Notes under the pieces: generated by a model | Databases searched by the model: none | What the model was told of the DNA's origin: nothing | The model's input: only the letters and a program-made list of their open reading frames with translations | Program-made: the position numbers and the translations under genes | Part shown: in pieces, positions 42,641 to 52,681 of the stretch | How positions within the stretch are numbered: the stretch's first letter is position 1 | Layout of the letters: each line of letters begins with the position of its first letter | NCBI GenBank assembly: GCA_022772735.1 | Contig: JALEZD010000023.1 | Coordinates: 35,791-99,790 of the forward strand | DNA: 64,000 nt | Reading direction: 5' to 3' | Source of the DNA: Erysipelotrichaceae bacterium | Lineage (GTDB): Bacteria; Bacillota_I; Bacilli_A; Erysipelotrichales; Erysipelotrichaceae

Positions 42641-43381
42641 ATGGAAGATAGAATAAAAGGTATAATTATTAAACAAACTGATTATCGTGAAAATGATATG
42701 ATTGTTACAACACTTTTAGATAATGGTAAAAAAATATCTTTAATATGTAAAGGTGTAAAAAAAATCACTAGTAAAAATGCTATGGGTGTTATGCCTTTTT
42801 TAACATCAGAATTTATTTTTAATTTTGATGAAAATAAAACAATATTTAATCTAAAAAATTGTAAAATAATTAAAAATAGAAAAAATATTTCTAAAGATTT
42901 AATTGATATGTCGTATGCTAGTTTGATGTGTCAAATTGTTGATACATTTATTATTGATGATGAAGATTTAAGTTTAAATATTTATAAGTTACTTGATTTT
43001 TGTCTTGATAAGTTAAATGATAAAGACAATTCATTAAATGTAATGTGTTTTTTTATATCAATGTTTTTAGAAAATGTAGGATTAAAACCTAATGTTGATG
43101 GCTGTGTATTTGATGATAATAAAAAAGTTGTGGGTATTTCAATAATAGATGGTGGTTTTGTTTGTTCAAATTGTATAAATAAAACTTCTACATATAAAGA
43201 TTTAGATGAAGCTCATTTAAGGAATTTTAGAATATTAAACAAGGTTAACTATTCAAATTATGATGAATTTATAAAATTGAGTATTTTTGATAAAAAAGAT
43301 TTATTTGTTCTTTTGGATTTTTATTTACATCATACAGGTTTAAAACTTAAAACATATGATTTTTTAAAAAACATTATTTAG
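42641..43381 (+). CDS. recO: DNA repair protein RecO
   Basis: A 246-residue protein that loads RecA with RecR and anneals DNA. The N-terminal OB-fold start RIKGIIIKQTDYREND is diagnostic. The C-terminal zinc site looks reduced: CSNC is present but the partner CxxC is replaced by a single Cys at DGCVFDD. Full-length for the family. Directly after era (2 bases), as in B. subtilis. Confidence 0.92.
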   Translation: MEDRIKGIIIKQTDYRENDMIVTTLLDNGKKISLICKGVKKITSKNAMGVMPFLTSEFIFNFDENKTIFNLKNCKIIKNRKNISKDLIDMSYASLMCQIVDTFIIDDEDLSLNIYKLLDFCLDKLNDKDNSLNVMCFFISMFLENVGLKPNVDGCVFDDNKKVVGISIIDGGFVCSNCINKTSTYKDLDEAHLRNFRILNKVNYSNYDEFIKLSIFDKKDLFVLLDFYLHHTGLKLKTYDFLKNII

Positions 43382-43392
43382 ATATGACTATA

Positions 43393-43421
43393 TTGTTGAT
43401 ATATATTAAATATGATATATT
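43393..43421 (+). promoter_or_regulatory. Promoter of the glyS-dnaG-rpoD operon
   Basis: TTGTTG, 17 bases, TATATT with TGA before the -10 (extended type). Confidence 0.6.
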
Positions 43422-43446
43422 ATTAATTTAGTTAAGGGAGATTTCT

Positions 43447-44823
43447 ATGGAAAAAACTTTTGAGAAGATAGTGAGTCATGCGAAAGAATCTGGTTTTGTA
43501 TTCCAAGGTTCTGAAATTTATGGTGGATTGAGTAACACATGGGATTTTGGACCTCTTGGGGTAGAACTTAAAAATAATATTAAAAATGCATGGTGGAAAA
43601 AATTCATTCAAGAAGATCCAAATAATGTAGGACTTCAAGCGGCAATCTTAATGAATCCTGATGTGTGGAAAGCTAGTGGTCACTTAGCTGGTTTTAGTGA
43701 TCCACTTATGGACTGTAAACAATGTAAAACAAGACACAGGGCAGACCATTTAATAGAAGACTTTTCTAAGGGGAGTGTAAATCCTGAAGGATTTACAAAT
43801 GAAGAAATGATGAATTATATTAGAGAAAATCATATCGCATGTCCAGATTGTGGAAGTCATGATTTTACTGATATAAGAAGATTTAATTTAATGTTTAAAA
43901 CTTTCCAAGGTGTACTTGAGGATGCAAAAAATACTGTATATTTAAGACCTGAAACTGCACAAGGAATGTTTGTGAATTTTAAGAGTATTCAAAGAACATA
44001 CAGAAAAAAACTTCCTTTTGGAATTGGACAAATAGGTAAGTCATTTAGAAATGAAATTACTCCTGGGAATTTTATTTTTAGAACAAGAGAATTTGAACAA
44101 ATGGAAATGGAATTTTTTTGTAAACCTGGCACAGATTTAGAATGGTATGAATATTGGAAAGATTTTTGTATGAAATGGATTCTTTCTTTAAATAATAATA
44201 AAAAAGAAAATTTACGTTTTAGAGAGCATTCTAAAGAAGAATTAAGTTTTTATTCAGTTGGAACTTGTGATATAGAATATAACTTTCCTTTTGGTTGGGG
44301 TGAATTATGGGGTATTGCAGATAGAACTGATTACGATTTAAAACAACATATGGAACATTCAAAAGTTAATATGGAATATCTTGATCCACATACAAATGAA
44401 AAGTTTGTTCCTTATTGTGTTGAACCAGCTGTTGGAGTTGAAAGATTATTTTTAATGTTCTTTTGTGAAGCATATGATGAAGAAGTTTTGGAAAACAATG
44501 ATGCAAGAATTGTGATGAGATTTTCTCCACAACTTGCACCAGTTAAAGCTGCAATTTTCCCTTTAAGAAAAGATTTGGGATTTAAAGCTAAAGAAATATT
44601 TGCTGAATTATCGAAAGAGTTCAATGTTGATTATGATGAAGCAGGAAGTATTGGTAAAAGATATAGAAGACAAGATGCTATTGGTACTCCATTTTGCATT
44701 ACAGTTGATCCTGAAACATTGAATGATAATTGTGTAACTATTAGAGAAAGAGATAGCATGACACAGACAAGAGTTGAAATCTCAAAACTTAAGGAATTAA
44801 TAAATAACGCAATAAAATATTAG
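43447..44823 (+). CDS. glyS: Glycyl-tRNA synthetase, single-chain dimeric type
   Basis: A 458-residue class II synthetase of the alpha2 type, unlike the alpha2beta2 GlyQ/GlyS of B. subtilis. [18 protein letters not shown], motif 2 [34 protein letters not shown] and motif 3 AVGVERLFL are clear. The CxxC zinc pairs (CKQC; CPDC) are in the insert. It charges tRNA-Gly. ATG after GGGAG. dnaG follows 12 bases later, so it heads a macromolecular-synthesis operon. Confidence 0.96.
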   Translation: MEKTFEKIVSHAKESGFVFQGSEIYGGLSNTWDFGPLGVELKNNIKNAWWKKFIQEDPNNVGLQAAILMNPDVWKASGHLAGFSDPLMDCKQCKTRHRADHLIEDFSKGSVNPEGFTNEEMMNYIRENHIACPDCGSHDFTDIRRFNLMFKTFQGVLEDAKNTVYLRPETAQGMFVNFKSIQRTYRKKLPFGIGQIGKSFRNEITPGNFIFRTREFEQMEMEFFCKPGTDLEWYEYWKDFCMKWILSLNNNKKENLRFREHSKEELSFYSVGTCDIEYNFPFGWGELWGIADRTDYDLKQHMEHSKVNMEYLDPHTNEKFVPYCVEPAVGVERLFLMFFCEAYDEEVLENNDARIVMRFSPQLAPVKAAIFPLRKDLGFKAKEIFAELSKEFNVDYDEAGSIGKRYRRQDAIGTPFCITVDPETLNDNCVTIRERDSMTQTRVEISKLKELINNAIKY

Positions 44824-44835
44824 AATGGAGGTATT

Positions 44836-46575
44836 ATGCGCTTAAGCGATGATGAACTAAATAGCATTCGTAATAGTGCAGATATTGTAGAGGTCATAGG
44901 GCATTATATTCCTGTTGTTAAAAGTGGAAGGAATTTTAAGGCAGTATGTCCTTTTCATGATGATCATGATCCATCAATGAACATTTCAACTGATAAACAA
45001 ATATACAAGTGTTTTTCTTGTAATGCAGGAGGAAATGTTTTTACATTTGTTCAAAATTATGAAAATTGTAGTTTTATTGAATCTGTAAAAAAAGTTGCAG
45101 AAATAAGTGGGTATAATATTACAATTAATCTTGATAGTTATGAAAAACCAAAAGATCCACTAAAAGATAATTATCATAAAATATTAAATGAATCGGTTAA
45201 ATTTTTAAAATATAGTTTAAACTCGTCATCCTCAACACTTATAAAAGCATATTTACAAAACAGGGGTATAGATAATGAACTTATTGATAGATTTGATATA
45301 GGATATAATGATAATAACGATGTTTTATATAGATTTTTAAATGCAAAGGGATATAAAGATATTGATTTAATTAAGGTTAATGTTGCTAGAAACAGTGAAA
45401 GTGGTATTCACGATGTTTTTACTAAAAGGATTACATTTCCCATTCATGATATTTTTGGAAATCCTATAGGGTTTACTGCACGAAGTTTAGATGAAAATGT
45501 TGCAAAATATATAAATACTAATGAAACTGATTTATATACAAAGGGTAATGTAATTTATAATTTTCATAGAGCAAAAGAAGAATCAAAAAGAAAAAATAAA
45601 GTTATTATTGTTGAAGGTGTTTTAGATGTTATTGCATTTGCAAGAGCTGGTATAAATAATGTTATTGCAACATTAGGGACTGCATGTACACAGAATCAAT
45701 TAAATGAAATGAGAAAATTATCTAATACACTTGTGTTTTGTTATGATGGTGATACAGCTGGAAAAAATGCTAACTTTAAAGCTGCAAAACTTGCCATAAA
45801 AAATAATTTTGATGTAAGGATTGTTGATAATAAAACAACATATGATCCAGATGAAATAATAAATAAACAAGGTAAAGATGCTTTGATTAATTTATTAAGT
45901 AAAGAACTGACATGGCTTGAATTTTGTTTTGATTATTATATGGAAAAATATAATATTGAAATTTATAGTGAAAAAAAAGAATTTGTAAATAAAGTTATGG
46001 AAGAAATTAATGAAAGCAATGATGAATTTGATAAACAAAATTTTACTCATAAATTAAGTCAAATAACTGGATTTAAAATAAATGATTTACCACTTAAAAA
46101 AATTGAAAAAACTAAAGAAAGAAATAAACTTATAGTTAAAAATGCTCTTGAAGGTAGAAAAGCCGCAGAAAGATTTATTATATCGAATATGCTATCTAGC
46201 AATGAAGCAATAGAAATGTTTATTAGTGATTTAGGGTTTTTAGTTGATGATGATTGCCAAATAATCGCAATGATGATAATTGATGAATATAGACGAAATA
46301 AAACTTTGAAAATTTCTAATTTGTTGGATATGATAGATAATGATATTCAAAAACAAATTTTGTTAGATATATCTACTGATGTAAATTATTCTATTGAATT
46401 TAATAAAGAAGGTTTTAAAGGATATATAAATAGAATAAAAAAATGGATATTAGAGGATGAAACTGAAAAGTTGCGTCAGTTAATACAAAAAGAGTTAGAT
46501 AATGACAATAAATTGAAACTTATGTTAAAATATAGAGAAAATCTTATTGAACTTAGGAGGTACAATAATGGCTAA
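44836..46575 (+). CDS. dnaG: DNA primase DnaG
   Basis: A 579-residue primase that makes RNA primers for replication. The N-terminal zinc finger is C-x2-H-x17-C-x2-C (CPFHDD...CFSCNAGG). The TOPRIM core shows [10 protein letters not shown] and [12 protein letters not shown], with ARSLDE before it. A helical C-terminal helicase-binding domain ends the chain. It overlaps rpoD by 8 bases, as part of the glyS-dnaG-rpoD operon. Confidence 0.96.
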   Translation: MRLSDDELNSIRNSADIVEVIGHYIPVVKSGRNFKAVCPFHDDHDPSMNISTDKQIYKCFSCNAGGNVFTFVQNYENCSFIESVKKVAEISGYNITINLDSYEKPKDPLKDNYHKILNESVKFLKYSLNSSSSTLIKAYLQNRGIDNELIDRFDIGYNDNNDVLYRFLNAKGYKDIDLIKVNVARNSESGIHDVFTKRITFPIHDIFGNPIGFTARSLDENVAKYINTNETDLYTKGNVIYNFHRAKEESKRKNKVIIVEGVLDVIAFARAGINNVIATLGTACTQNQLNEMRKLSNTLVFCYDGDTAGKNANFKAAKLAIKNNFDVRIVDNKTTYDPDEIINKQGKDALINLLSKELTWLEFCFDYYMEKYNIEIYSEKKEFVNKVMEEINESNDEFDKQNFTHKLSQITGFKINDLPLKKIEKTKERNKLIVKNALEGRKAAERFIISNMLSSNEAIEMFISDLGFLVDDDCQIIAMMIIDEYRRNKTLKISNLLDMIDNDIQKQILLDISTDVNYSIEFNKEGFKGYINRIKKWILEDETEKLRQLIQKELDNDNKLKLMLKYRENLIELRRYNNG

Positions 46576-47785
46576 AACAAAAGGTGTTAAAGGACAGATT
46601 TTAACTTTAGAAGATGTGAAAGAAAATTTTTTAAAACAAAATAAAGACAATAAAGATATTTATCAAAATGATGTTTTAAAAGCTGTTGAACATTTAGATT
46701 TAAGTGATAATGATGTTGATGAACTTTATGATTGGTTTAATAGTGTTGGAATTGATATTTTAAATGAAAGTGATATTGAAGAAGAAATTTCGGTTGATTT
46801 AATTGAAGAAGATATTGAAGAAGATGTTGATGTAGAAGATATTGATTCTGATATTGACCTAAGTAAAGACGAAGATTCTTTTGATGAAGATGAAGATGTT
46901 TTTAATAAAAAACCTTACAAAGATGCTATTTCATCAAATAATAACTCAAGAATTAATGATGCAGTTAAAATGTACTTGAAAGAAATTGGTCATGTACCTC
47001 TTTTAAAAGCAGATGATGAGCTAGATATTGCCAAAAGAATAGAAGAGGGCGATGAGGAAGCAAAAAATATTCTTATTTCAAGTAATTTAAGACTTGTCGT
47101 ATCTATTGCAAAAAAGTATGTTGGAAGAGGAATGTTATTTTTAGATTTGATCCAAGAAGGTAATATGGGGCTTGTAAAAGCTGTTGAGAAATTTGATTAT
47201 ACTAAAGGTTTTAAATTTAGTACTTATGCAACATGGTGGATAAGACAAGCAATTACTCGTGCAATTGCAGATCAAGCAAGAACTATAAGAATTCCTGTAC
47301 ATATGGTTGAAACAATAAACAAGCTTACAAGAATTCAAAGACAATTAGTACAAGAATTAGGAAGAGATCCAAGTGCAGAAGAAATTGCAGCTAAAATGGA
47401 AGGAATAACTCCTGAAAAAGTTAGAGAAATTCAAAAAATAGCATTAGAACCTGTATCATTAGAAACACCGATAGGTGAAGAAGATGATTCACATTTGGGT
47501 GATTTTATTGAAGATAAAGATGCAATGAGTCCAGATCAATACGCAAATGATCAATTATTAAAAGATGAAATAAATATGGTTTTAGAAGGATTAACTGAAA
47601 GAGAAGAAAAGGTTTTAAGACTTAGATTTGGACTATATGATGGCAAAACAAGAACTTTAGAAGAAGTTGGTAAAGAATTTAATGTAACAAGAGAAAGAAT
47701 TAGACAAATTGAAGCTAAAGCACTTAGAAAACTTAAACATCCATCACGTTCAAAAAGATTAAGAGATTTTTTGGATAGAAACTAA
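46568..47785 (+). CDS. rpoD: Primary sigma factor RpoD (SigA)
   Basis: A 405-residue housekeeping sigma factor. After a very acidic N-terminal region 1 ([17 protein letters not shown]), region 2 ([44 protein letters not shown]) and region 4 ([28 protein letters not shown]) are intact. It directs RNA polymerase to promoters like TTGACA-17-TATAAT found throughout the window. I chose the ATG at 46568 behind AGGAGGT, not an earlier TTG inside dnaG. Confidence 0.97.
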   Translation: MAKTKGVKGQILTLEDVKENFLKQNKDNKDIYQNDVLKAVEHLDLSDNDVDELYDWFNSVGIDILNESDIEEEISVDLIEEDIEEDVDVEDIDSDIDLSKDEDSFDEDEDVFNKKPYKDAISSNNNSRINDAVKMYLKEIGHVPLLKADDELDIAKRIEEGDEEAKNILISSNLRLVVSIAKKYVGRGMLFLDLIQEGNMGLVKAVEKFDYTKGFKFSTYATWWIRQAITRAIADQARTIRIPVHMVETINKLTRIQRQLVQELGRDPSAEEIAAKMEGITPEKVREIQKIALEPVSLETPIGEEDDSHLGDFIEDKDAMSPDQYANDQLLKDEINMVLEGLTEREEKVLRLRFGLYDGKTRTLEEVGKEFNVTRERIRQIEAKALRKLKHPSRSKRLRDFLDRN

Positions 47786-48460
47786 ATGTTGAATTTAAGA
47801 TTGCAAACTATATACAATTTAATTAATGAGGGCATGATAGTAGCTGATATAGGTACTGACCATGCCTTTTTACCAATTGAACTTGTCAGTAATGGTAAGT
47901 GTAAAACTGTTTATGCATGTGATATTAATGAAGGACCTTTGAAAAACGCACATGAAAATATAAAAAAACATGGTTTAATTGAAAATATTAAAACAATAAA
48001 AAGTGATGGATTAAATAGTTTAGATAAAGAAGTTGATGTTGTAGTTATTGCAGGTATGGGTTTTTATAGTGCAAAGGAAATTCTTGAAAATGCAAAAGAA
48101 AGATTGAATAAATTTAAACAAATAATTGTTCAAGTAAATAATGATGTAAGTCTTTTTCGTAAGTGGATTAGTGATAATAATTTTACAATTAAAAATGAGA
48201 AGATTGTTAAAGTTGGTAATCATTTTTATACAATAATTGAATTTAATACAAATTATTCTAAAAGTTTAAGTGAATTTGAAATAAACTATGGATGTATTTT
48301 ATTAAAAGAAAAAAGTAAAGAGTTTTTGGAATTCTTAGAATATAGATTAAAAAAATTGGAAAATATATATTCTAAACTTTCTGATTCAAATAAAAAGATA
48401 GAGATAAATAAAGAAATCTCCAATACAAATAAATTAATAAAAGAACTATATGGTAAATAA
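47786..48460 (+). CDS. trmK: tRNA (adenine-22 N1) methyltransferase TrmK
   Basis: A 224-residue SAM-dependent tRNA methyltransferase. VADIGTDHAFLPIELV is the SAM loop, and VVIAGMGFYSAKEIL contains the family GMGG-like motif with G-F in place of G-G. A coiled C-terminal extension follows. It begins right after the rpoD stop without a separate ribosome site. trmK also follows sigA closely in B. subtilis. Confidence 0.9.
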   Translation: MLNLRLQTIYNLINEGMIVADIGTDHAFLPIELVSNGKCKTVYACDINEGPLKNAHENIKKHGLIENIKTIKSDGLNSLDKEVDVVVIAGMGFYSAKEILENAKERLNKFKQIIVQVNNDVSLFRKWISDNNFTIKNEKIVKVGNHFYTIIEFNTNYSKSLSEFEINYGCILLKEKSKEFLEFLEYRLKKLENIYSKLSDSNKKIEINKEISNTNKLIKELYGK

Positions 48461-48499
48461 AAAAATGTTTATAGCTTTAATTGCTATAAACATTTTTAT
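48461..48499. terminator. Bidirectional terminator between trmK and dps
   Basis: A perfect 15-bp stem (left arm starts AAAAATGTTT) around TTTAATT, with A and T runs. Ends both convergent units. Confidence 0.92.
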
Positions 48500-48934
48500 T
48501 TATCCTAATGTAGCTTTAATAAACCAAAGTTGTTTGCTGTAATATTCAATATGACCTTCTAGAAGTGAAGCTGATGTAAACCAACCAAGTTTGTCACATT
48601 CATTTCTTAAATAAGTTGCTTCATCACATAGAGATTTAACATCTTCTAACATAATTTCAAGTGCTTCTTTTGGTGTAAATTTTTTTGCATCTACTTCTTT
48701 AATAGTCGCATTATTTAAATAGTCTGATAGTTTAGAGTCAGGTGTAACTCCATAAATTTTTTGAATTTCAGCAATTTCATCAAGATATTCAAATGTTTTA
48801 TCATACATATCTTCTGTAAAGTTGTGAATAGATGTAAATTGTAAACCTTCAACATTCCAATGTAGGTTATGTAATTTGAAAGTCATAACAGCTAAATTAG
48901 CTAAGTAAGTATTAAATTCTTTTTGTAAGTTCAT
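48500..48934 (-). CDS. dps: Dps/ferritin-like iron-storage protein
   Basis: A 144-residue Dps-type mini-ferritin. The ferroxidase site residues are in KLHNLHWNVEG (His) and FTEDMYDKTFEYLDEIAE (Asp/Glu). Twelve subunits would store iron and protect DNA from peroxide. It sits behind a perfect Fur-type box, so expression is probably iron- or peroxide-controlled. Start ATG after GGAGGAAAT. It is a single-gene unit. Confidence 0.93.
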   Translation of the reverse strand: MNLQKEFNTYLANLAVMTFKLHNLHWNVEGLQFTSIHNFTEDMYDKTFEYLDEIAEIQKIYGVTPDSKLSDYLNNATIKEVDAKKFTPKEALEIMLEDVKSLCDEATYLRNECDKLGWFTSASLLEGHIEYYSKQLWFIKATLG

Positions 48935-48947
48935 ATTTCCTCCTTAT

Positions 48948-48962
48948 TGATAATAATTATCA
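48948..48962. promoter_or_regulatory. Fur-type operator of dps
   Basis: TGATAATAATTATCA is a perfect 7-1-7 inverted repeat identical to the Fur box form TGATAATNATTATCA. It lies just downstream of the -10 of dps, where bound repressor would block transcription. PerR boxes are close relatives, with T for G at the second position. Confidence 0.82.
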
Positions 48963-48974
48963 TTTAATAATGAT

Positions 48975-49003
48975 ATTATAGCATATATATGCATATTTAC
49001 AAA
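48975..49003 (-). promoter_or_regulatory. Promoter of dps
   Basis: On the minus strand: TTTGTA, 17 bases, TATAAT, with TGC before it (extended -10). Confidence 0.72.
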
Positions 49004-49007
49004 TGTT

Positions 49008-50816
49008 TTATGCTTCTTTTGTAGTTCTTTTTGGCTTTGGTTTTTCTTGATTTTGTTGCATTGCAGATTTTGAGTTTAAAATTACAGGAATTACAATTGG
49101 GTTTCTATTTGTTTTTTGGAATAAAAATGGTTCTAATGATGATTTTATACAATTTTTAAGTTCACCAAATGTAGTTTTTTGTAACATTTTTTCTTTTAAT
49201 GCTTCATAAACAATAAGTTCAGCTTCTTTTAATAAAGTTTGAGATTCTTTAATAAATACAAATCCTCTAGAAACAATTGATGGTTTGCATAAAATTTTAT
49301 TATATTTTGAGTTTATAGCAACAATAACTGCAACCATTCCATTATCCGCAAGAAGTTGTCTATCTTTAATAACAGATGTAGATAATCCAGAAATATCATT
49401 TCCGTCAACATATATATCATCTGTTTGAATTCTTTCTTTTGCATGGAATGCAATTCCATCTCTAAGTGCAACTACATCTCCATTAGCGCATATAAAACAA
49501 TTCTCTCTTTTAACACCTGTTTCAACGGCAGTATCAATGTGTTGTTTTAACATCTTATATTCACCATGTATAGGCATAAAGCTAACAGGTTTAATTAACT
49601 GCAACATTAGTTTTTGTTCTTCTTGTGTAGCATGTCCAGTTGTATGAAGTGAAGTTAGTGGAGAATTTACTACCACATTTGCACCAACTCTTGTGAGTTG
49701 ATTTACAACTGCAGATACGCTCATGTCATTTCCTGGAATTGGATTAGATGAGAATATTACAGTATCACCAGGTATTATTTTTATAAACCTATGTGTACCA
49801 TTTGCAATTCTACTTAATGCAGCCATTGGTTCACCTTGAGAACCAGTACATACTATACATATTTTATTGGCAGGTAATGTATTTAACTCATTAGCTCCAA
49901 TAAAACTACTTTCTGGAATGTTTATTACTTTTTGTTTTCTAGCTATTTCTACCACATTTTCCATAGAACGACCAAATACGGCAACTTTTCTTCCACATGC
50001 TACTGCAGCTTCTAATATTTGATTAACTCTTAAAACATTTGATGCAAAAGTTGATACAAGCAATCTTCCAGGTGTCTTTCTCATTTGCTCTTTAATTACA
50101 GAGGCTACTTTTTTCTCAGAAAGTGAAAATCCAGCAACTCCAGAGTTTGTTGAATCACTTAAAAGTAGTGAAACACCAATTTGTCCAATATATGCCATTT
50201 TTTGGTAATCTGAATTATTTCCAATTGGAGTTAAATCAAATTTAAAATCTCCTGTATGAACAATTCTTCCATTAGGGCTATTTATAAGAACTCCTAAACT
50301 ATCAGGAATTGAGTGTGTAGTGTTAAAAAAACCAATGTCAAAATGTTTTGTATGTATTCTACTATCGTGATTAATTTCTTTTAATTTGATTGATTTGTTT
50401 AATCTTCTTTCTTCTAATTTTTTATTTATTAAAGCAATCGCAAATTTTGGTGCATATATTTCATTAATTTTAACTTTTTGTATAAAAAATGGTATTGCGC
50501 CTATATGATCTTCATGACCATGAGTAATAATAACTGCTTTAATTCTTGCTTGATTTTTTTGTAGATATGAAAAGTCAGGAATTACATAATCAACTCCAAG
50601 TAGTCCTTCTTCAGGGAATAAAACCCCAATATCCACAACGATTATTTCGTCTTCATGTTCAATACAATACATGTTTTTTCCAACTTCACCAAGTCCACCT
50701 AAGGCATAGACCATAGTGTCTTTTTTTCTGTCAAGTTGATACTCAATAGGCATTTCAACTATTTCATTTTTATTTTTCTTTGTTCTACCTTTAGTAGTTT
50801 TTGTATTTTCCTTCAT
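49008..50816 (-). CDS. rnj: Ribonuclease J
   Basis: A 602-residue metallo-beta-lactamase/beta-CASP ribonuclease with 5'-3' exo and endo activity. ALGGLGEVGKNMYCIE, the zinc motif HGHEDHIGAIPF, HTGDFKFDLTP, the beta-CASP core SDSTNSGVAGFSLSE, and MPIHGEYKMLKQHI are present. The basic tail (KPKRTTKEA) and basic N-terminus (KNTKTTKGRTKKNK-like) may contact RNA. It forms an operon after def (13-base gap). RnjA versus RnjB is not resolved. Confidence 0.95.
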   Translation of the reverse strand: MKENTKTTKGRTKKNKNEIVEMPIEYQLDRKKDTMVYALGGLGEVGKNMYCIEHEDEIIVVDIGVLFPEEGLLGVDYVIPDFSYLQKNQARIKAVIITHGHEDHIGAIPFFIQKVKINEIYAPKFAIALINKKLEERRLNKSIKLKEINHDSRIHTKHFDIGFFNTTHSIPDSLGVLINSPNGRIVHTGDFKFDLTPIGNNSDYQKMAYIGQIGVSLLLSDSTNSGVAGFSLSEKKVASVIKEQMRKTPGRLLVSTFASNVLRVNQILEAAVACGRKVAVFGRSMENVVEIARKQKVINIPESSFIGANELNTLPANKICIVCTGSQGEPMAALSRIANGTHRFIKIIPGDTVIFSSNPIPGNDMSVSAVVNQLTRVGANVVVNSPLTSLHTTGHATQEEQKLMLQLIKPVSFMPIHGEYKMLKQHIDTAVETGVKRENCFICANGDVVALRDGIAFHAKERIQTDDIYVDGNDISGLSTSVIKDRQLLADNGMVAVIVAINSKYNKILCKPSIVSRGFVFIKESQTLLKEAELIVYEALKEKMLQKTTFGELKNCIKSSLEPFLFQKTNRNPIVIPVILNSKSAMQQNQEKPKPKRTTKEA

Positions 50817-50829
50817 AAAAAACCTCTCT

Positions 50830-51396
50830 TTAAATCACTAATGCATTTTCTATTTCTTTAAATGGATCATTTTTGTCAATATAATCATAAAATAATATAC
50901 CTTCAAAATGGTCTAGTTCATGTTGTAAAACAATCGCAAGGTAACCTCTTGCTCTAATTGTTATATATTCATCTCTTAAAAAATCATATCCTTCTACAGT
51001 AATCCTTGCATTTCTAACAACATGTCCTTTATGCTCTTCTACTACTGACAAACAGCCTTCTCCATTTTCTAGGTATGCTTTTTGAGTTGACCTTGAAACT
51101 ATTTTAGGGTTTACCAAACAGTATTCATGTAAAATTTCATCACCATTTTTATCAACATCATAAAATCTTATTGCTGTCATTCTTTTAGGTATACCAATTT
51201 GAATTGCGCTTATTCCAACTGCAGGTCTTAAGTTTTTACTTTCTGCAAGTTCAGGGTTTATAGATTCTTCAACATATTTCAACATATCTAACAAAATATC
51301 TCTATCTTCTTTAGATAATGGAAGTTTTACAACCTTTGATTTACTACGCATTAAAGGGTCGTTATCTTTTATTATTGTTTCATTATTTATTAACAT
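50830..51396 (-). CDS. def: Peptide deformylase
   Basis: A 188-residue metal enzyme that removes the formyl group from new proteins. All three motifs are present: VGISAIQIG, EGCLSV, and QHELDHFEG, the last holding the HExxH-type site. Longer than minimal enzymes, matching the Gram-positive type 2 form. I chose the ATG at 51396, six bases after GAGGT; an upstream ATG at 51414 precedes that site. In many Bacillota def sits with fmt behind priA; here it is with rnj. Confidence 0.95.
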   Translation of the reverse strand: MLINNETIIKDNDPLMRSKSKVVKLPLSKEDRDILLDMLKYVEESINPELAESKNLRPAVGISAIQIGIPKRMTAIRFYDVDKNGDEILHEYCLVNPKIVSRSTQKAYLENGEGCLSVVEEHKGHVVRNARITVEGYDFLRDEYITIRARGYLAIVLQHELDHFEGILFYDYIDKNDPFKEIENALVI

Positions 51397-51412
51397 AAAA
51401 TACCTCATACAC

Positions 51413-51441
51413 ATAATATCAAAAACTTATAAAAAGTACAA
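51413..51441 (-). promoter_or_regulatory. Promoter of def-rnj
   Basis: On the minus strand: TTGTAC, 17 bases, TATTAT. Confidence 0.65.
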
Positions 51442-51458
51442 AAGAAATACAACTTTTA

Positions 51459-51467
51459 TGCTAGAAT
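51459..51467 (+). promoter_or_regulatory. Extended -10 promoter of ftsW
   Basis: TGCTAGAAT is an extended -10 element 20 bases before the chosen ftsW start; the -35 is poor. Confidence 0.45.
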
Positions 51468-51487
51468 TAAACAGAGGTAAGTTTAAT

Positions 51488-52681
51488 ATGGAAAATAAAA
51501 AAGCATTTAGTCCAATTAGGATGCCTTCACATTCTGACAAAGTAATATTGTATAGTACATTAGTATTAGCTATATTCGGTTTAATAATGGTTACAAGCTC
51601 AAGTATGGGTATTGCAGTTGGTAACAATACATATTTGATTAAAATAGTTGCTAAACAAGTAGTTTTTACTGTTGCGGGATATATTGCAATGATATTTGCT
51701 GCAAAACAATTTAGTTTTAAGCTTCTAAAAGAATATGTAAATTTTATACTTGTTGTAACAGTTTTAGGATTATTATTTGCACTTTTTTTCCCAGATGTTG
51801 GTGGTGCAAGGGCGTGGATTAAAATTCCATTTCCAGGAATAGAGGTTACATTACAACCTTCAGAGTTTTCTAAAATTTCTATTATTTGTGTTATTGCTGC
51901 ATATTTAGGTGATATTAAAAGAATATTAAGTAGAAATATTGATGTTTTTAAAGCACCTTTGACTTTTGTTTTATTTAGTGTTTTTATTGTAATACTTTTA
52001 CAAAAGGATATGGGTTCTGGAGTTGTAATGTTTGGGATTGCATGTATATGTTTTTTAATCCCTAAACACAAACAATTAAGAAATATTCAGTTGTCAATAA
52101 TAATTATGATATTAATAGGTAGTTTATTTGGAATATTAATTCTTTCTCCAGTTGGTGAAGGGTTGATATATTTTTTACCATTACAGCCATATCAGATTAA
52201 TAGATTTTTATCATCAATAAATCCATTTATTGACAGATATGCGACAGGATATCAACTTATAAATGGTCTGATTTCTTTTGCATCAGGAGGTTTTTTCGGG
52301 GTTGGTTTTGGTAATTCAGTTAGAAAGTATACAAACTTCCCTGCAGCAAATACAGATTACATTTTAGCAATTGTTGTTGAGGAGTTGGGATTTGTAGGTT
52401 TTTTATTAATTTTTATTCCATTTATACTTATAATAGGGAAATTGTTTCAATATGCATTTAAGATAAAAAGTGAAAAAGCTCAAATAGTTTTAATAGGAAC
52501 AGCCATGTATATGTTTATCCACTTTTTATTAAATGTTGGAGGTGTTACAGGATTAATTCCTTTAACAGGAGTACCACTTTTGATGATTTCATCAGGAGGA
52601 TCATCAACTTTATCTTTAATGATGGCAATAGGCATTTCTCAAGCTGTAATTAATCAATATGAACTAGGAGAAATTCAATGA
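51488..52681 (+). CDS. ftsW: SEDS glycosyltransferase FtsW/RodA
   Basis: A 397-residue polytopic peptidoglycan polymerase of the SEDS family with about ten hydrophobic segments. Signature blocks are GGARAWIKIP...LQPSEFSK, LLQKDMGSGVVM, AANTDYILAIVVEELGF and GGVTGLIPLTGVPLLMISSGGSS. It polymerises lipid II with a partner PBP. ATG at 51488 follows AGAGGTAAG; an ATG 30 bases earlier overlaps the promoter. Next to rsmD-coaD, which fits FtsW in Bacillota, but RodA cannot be excluded. Confidence 0.9.
   Translation: MENKKAFSPIRMPSHSDKVILYSTLVLAIFGLIMVTSSSMGIAVGNNTYLIKIVAKQVVFTVAGYIAMIFAAKQFSFKLLKEYVNFILVVTVLGLLFALFFPDVGGARAWIKIPFPGIEVTLQPSEFSKISIICVIAAYLGDIKRILSRNIDVFKAPLTFVLFSVFIVILLQKDMGSGVVMFGIACICFLIPKHKQLRNIQLSIIIMILIGSLFGILILSPVGEGLIYFLPLQPYQINRFLSSINPFIDRYATGYQLINGLISFASGGFFGVGFGNSVRKYTNFPAANTDYILAIVVEELGFVGFLLIFIPFILIIGKLFQYAFKIKSEKAQIVLIGTAMYMFIHFLLNVGGVTGLIPLTGVPLLMISSGGSSTLSLMMAIGISQAVINQYELGEIQ

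Noticed and set aside
51427..52071. A 214-residue open frame opposite ftsW
   Set aside because: Fully antisense to a certain gene and covering the def and ftsW promoters; no recognisable domain.
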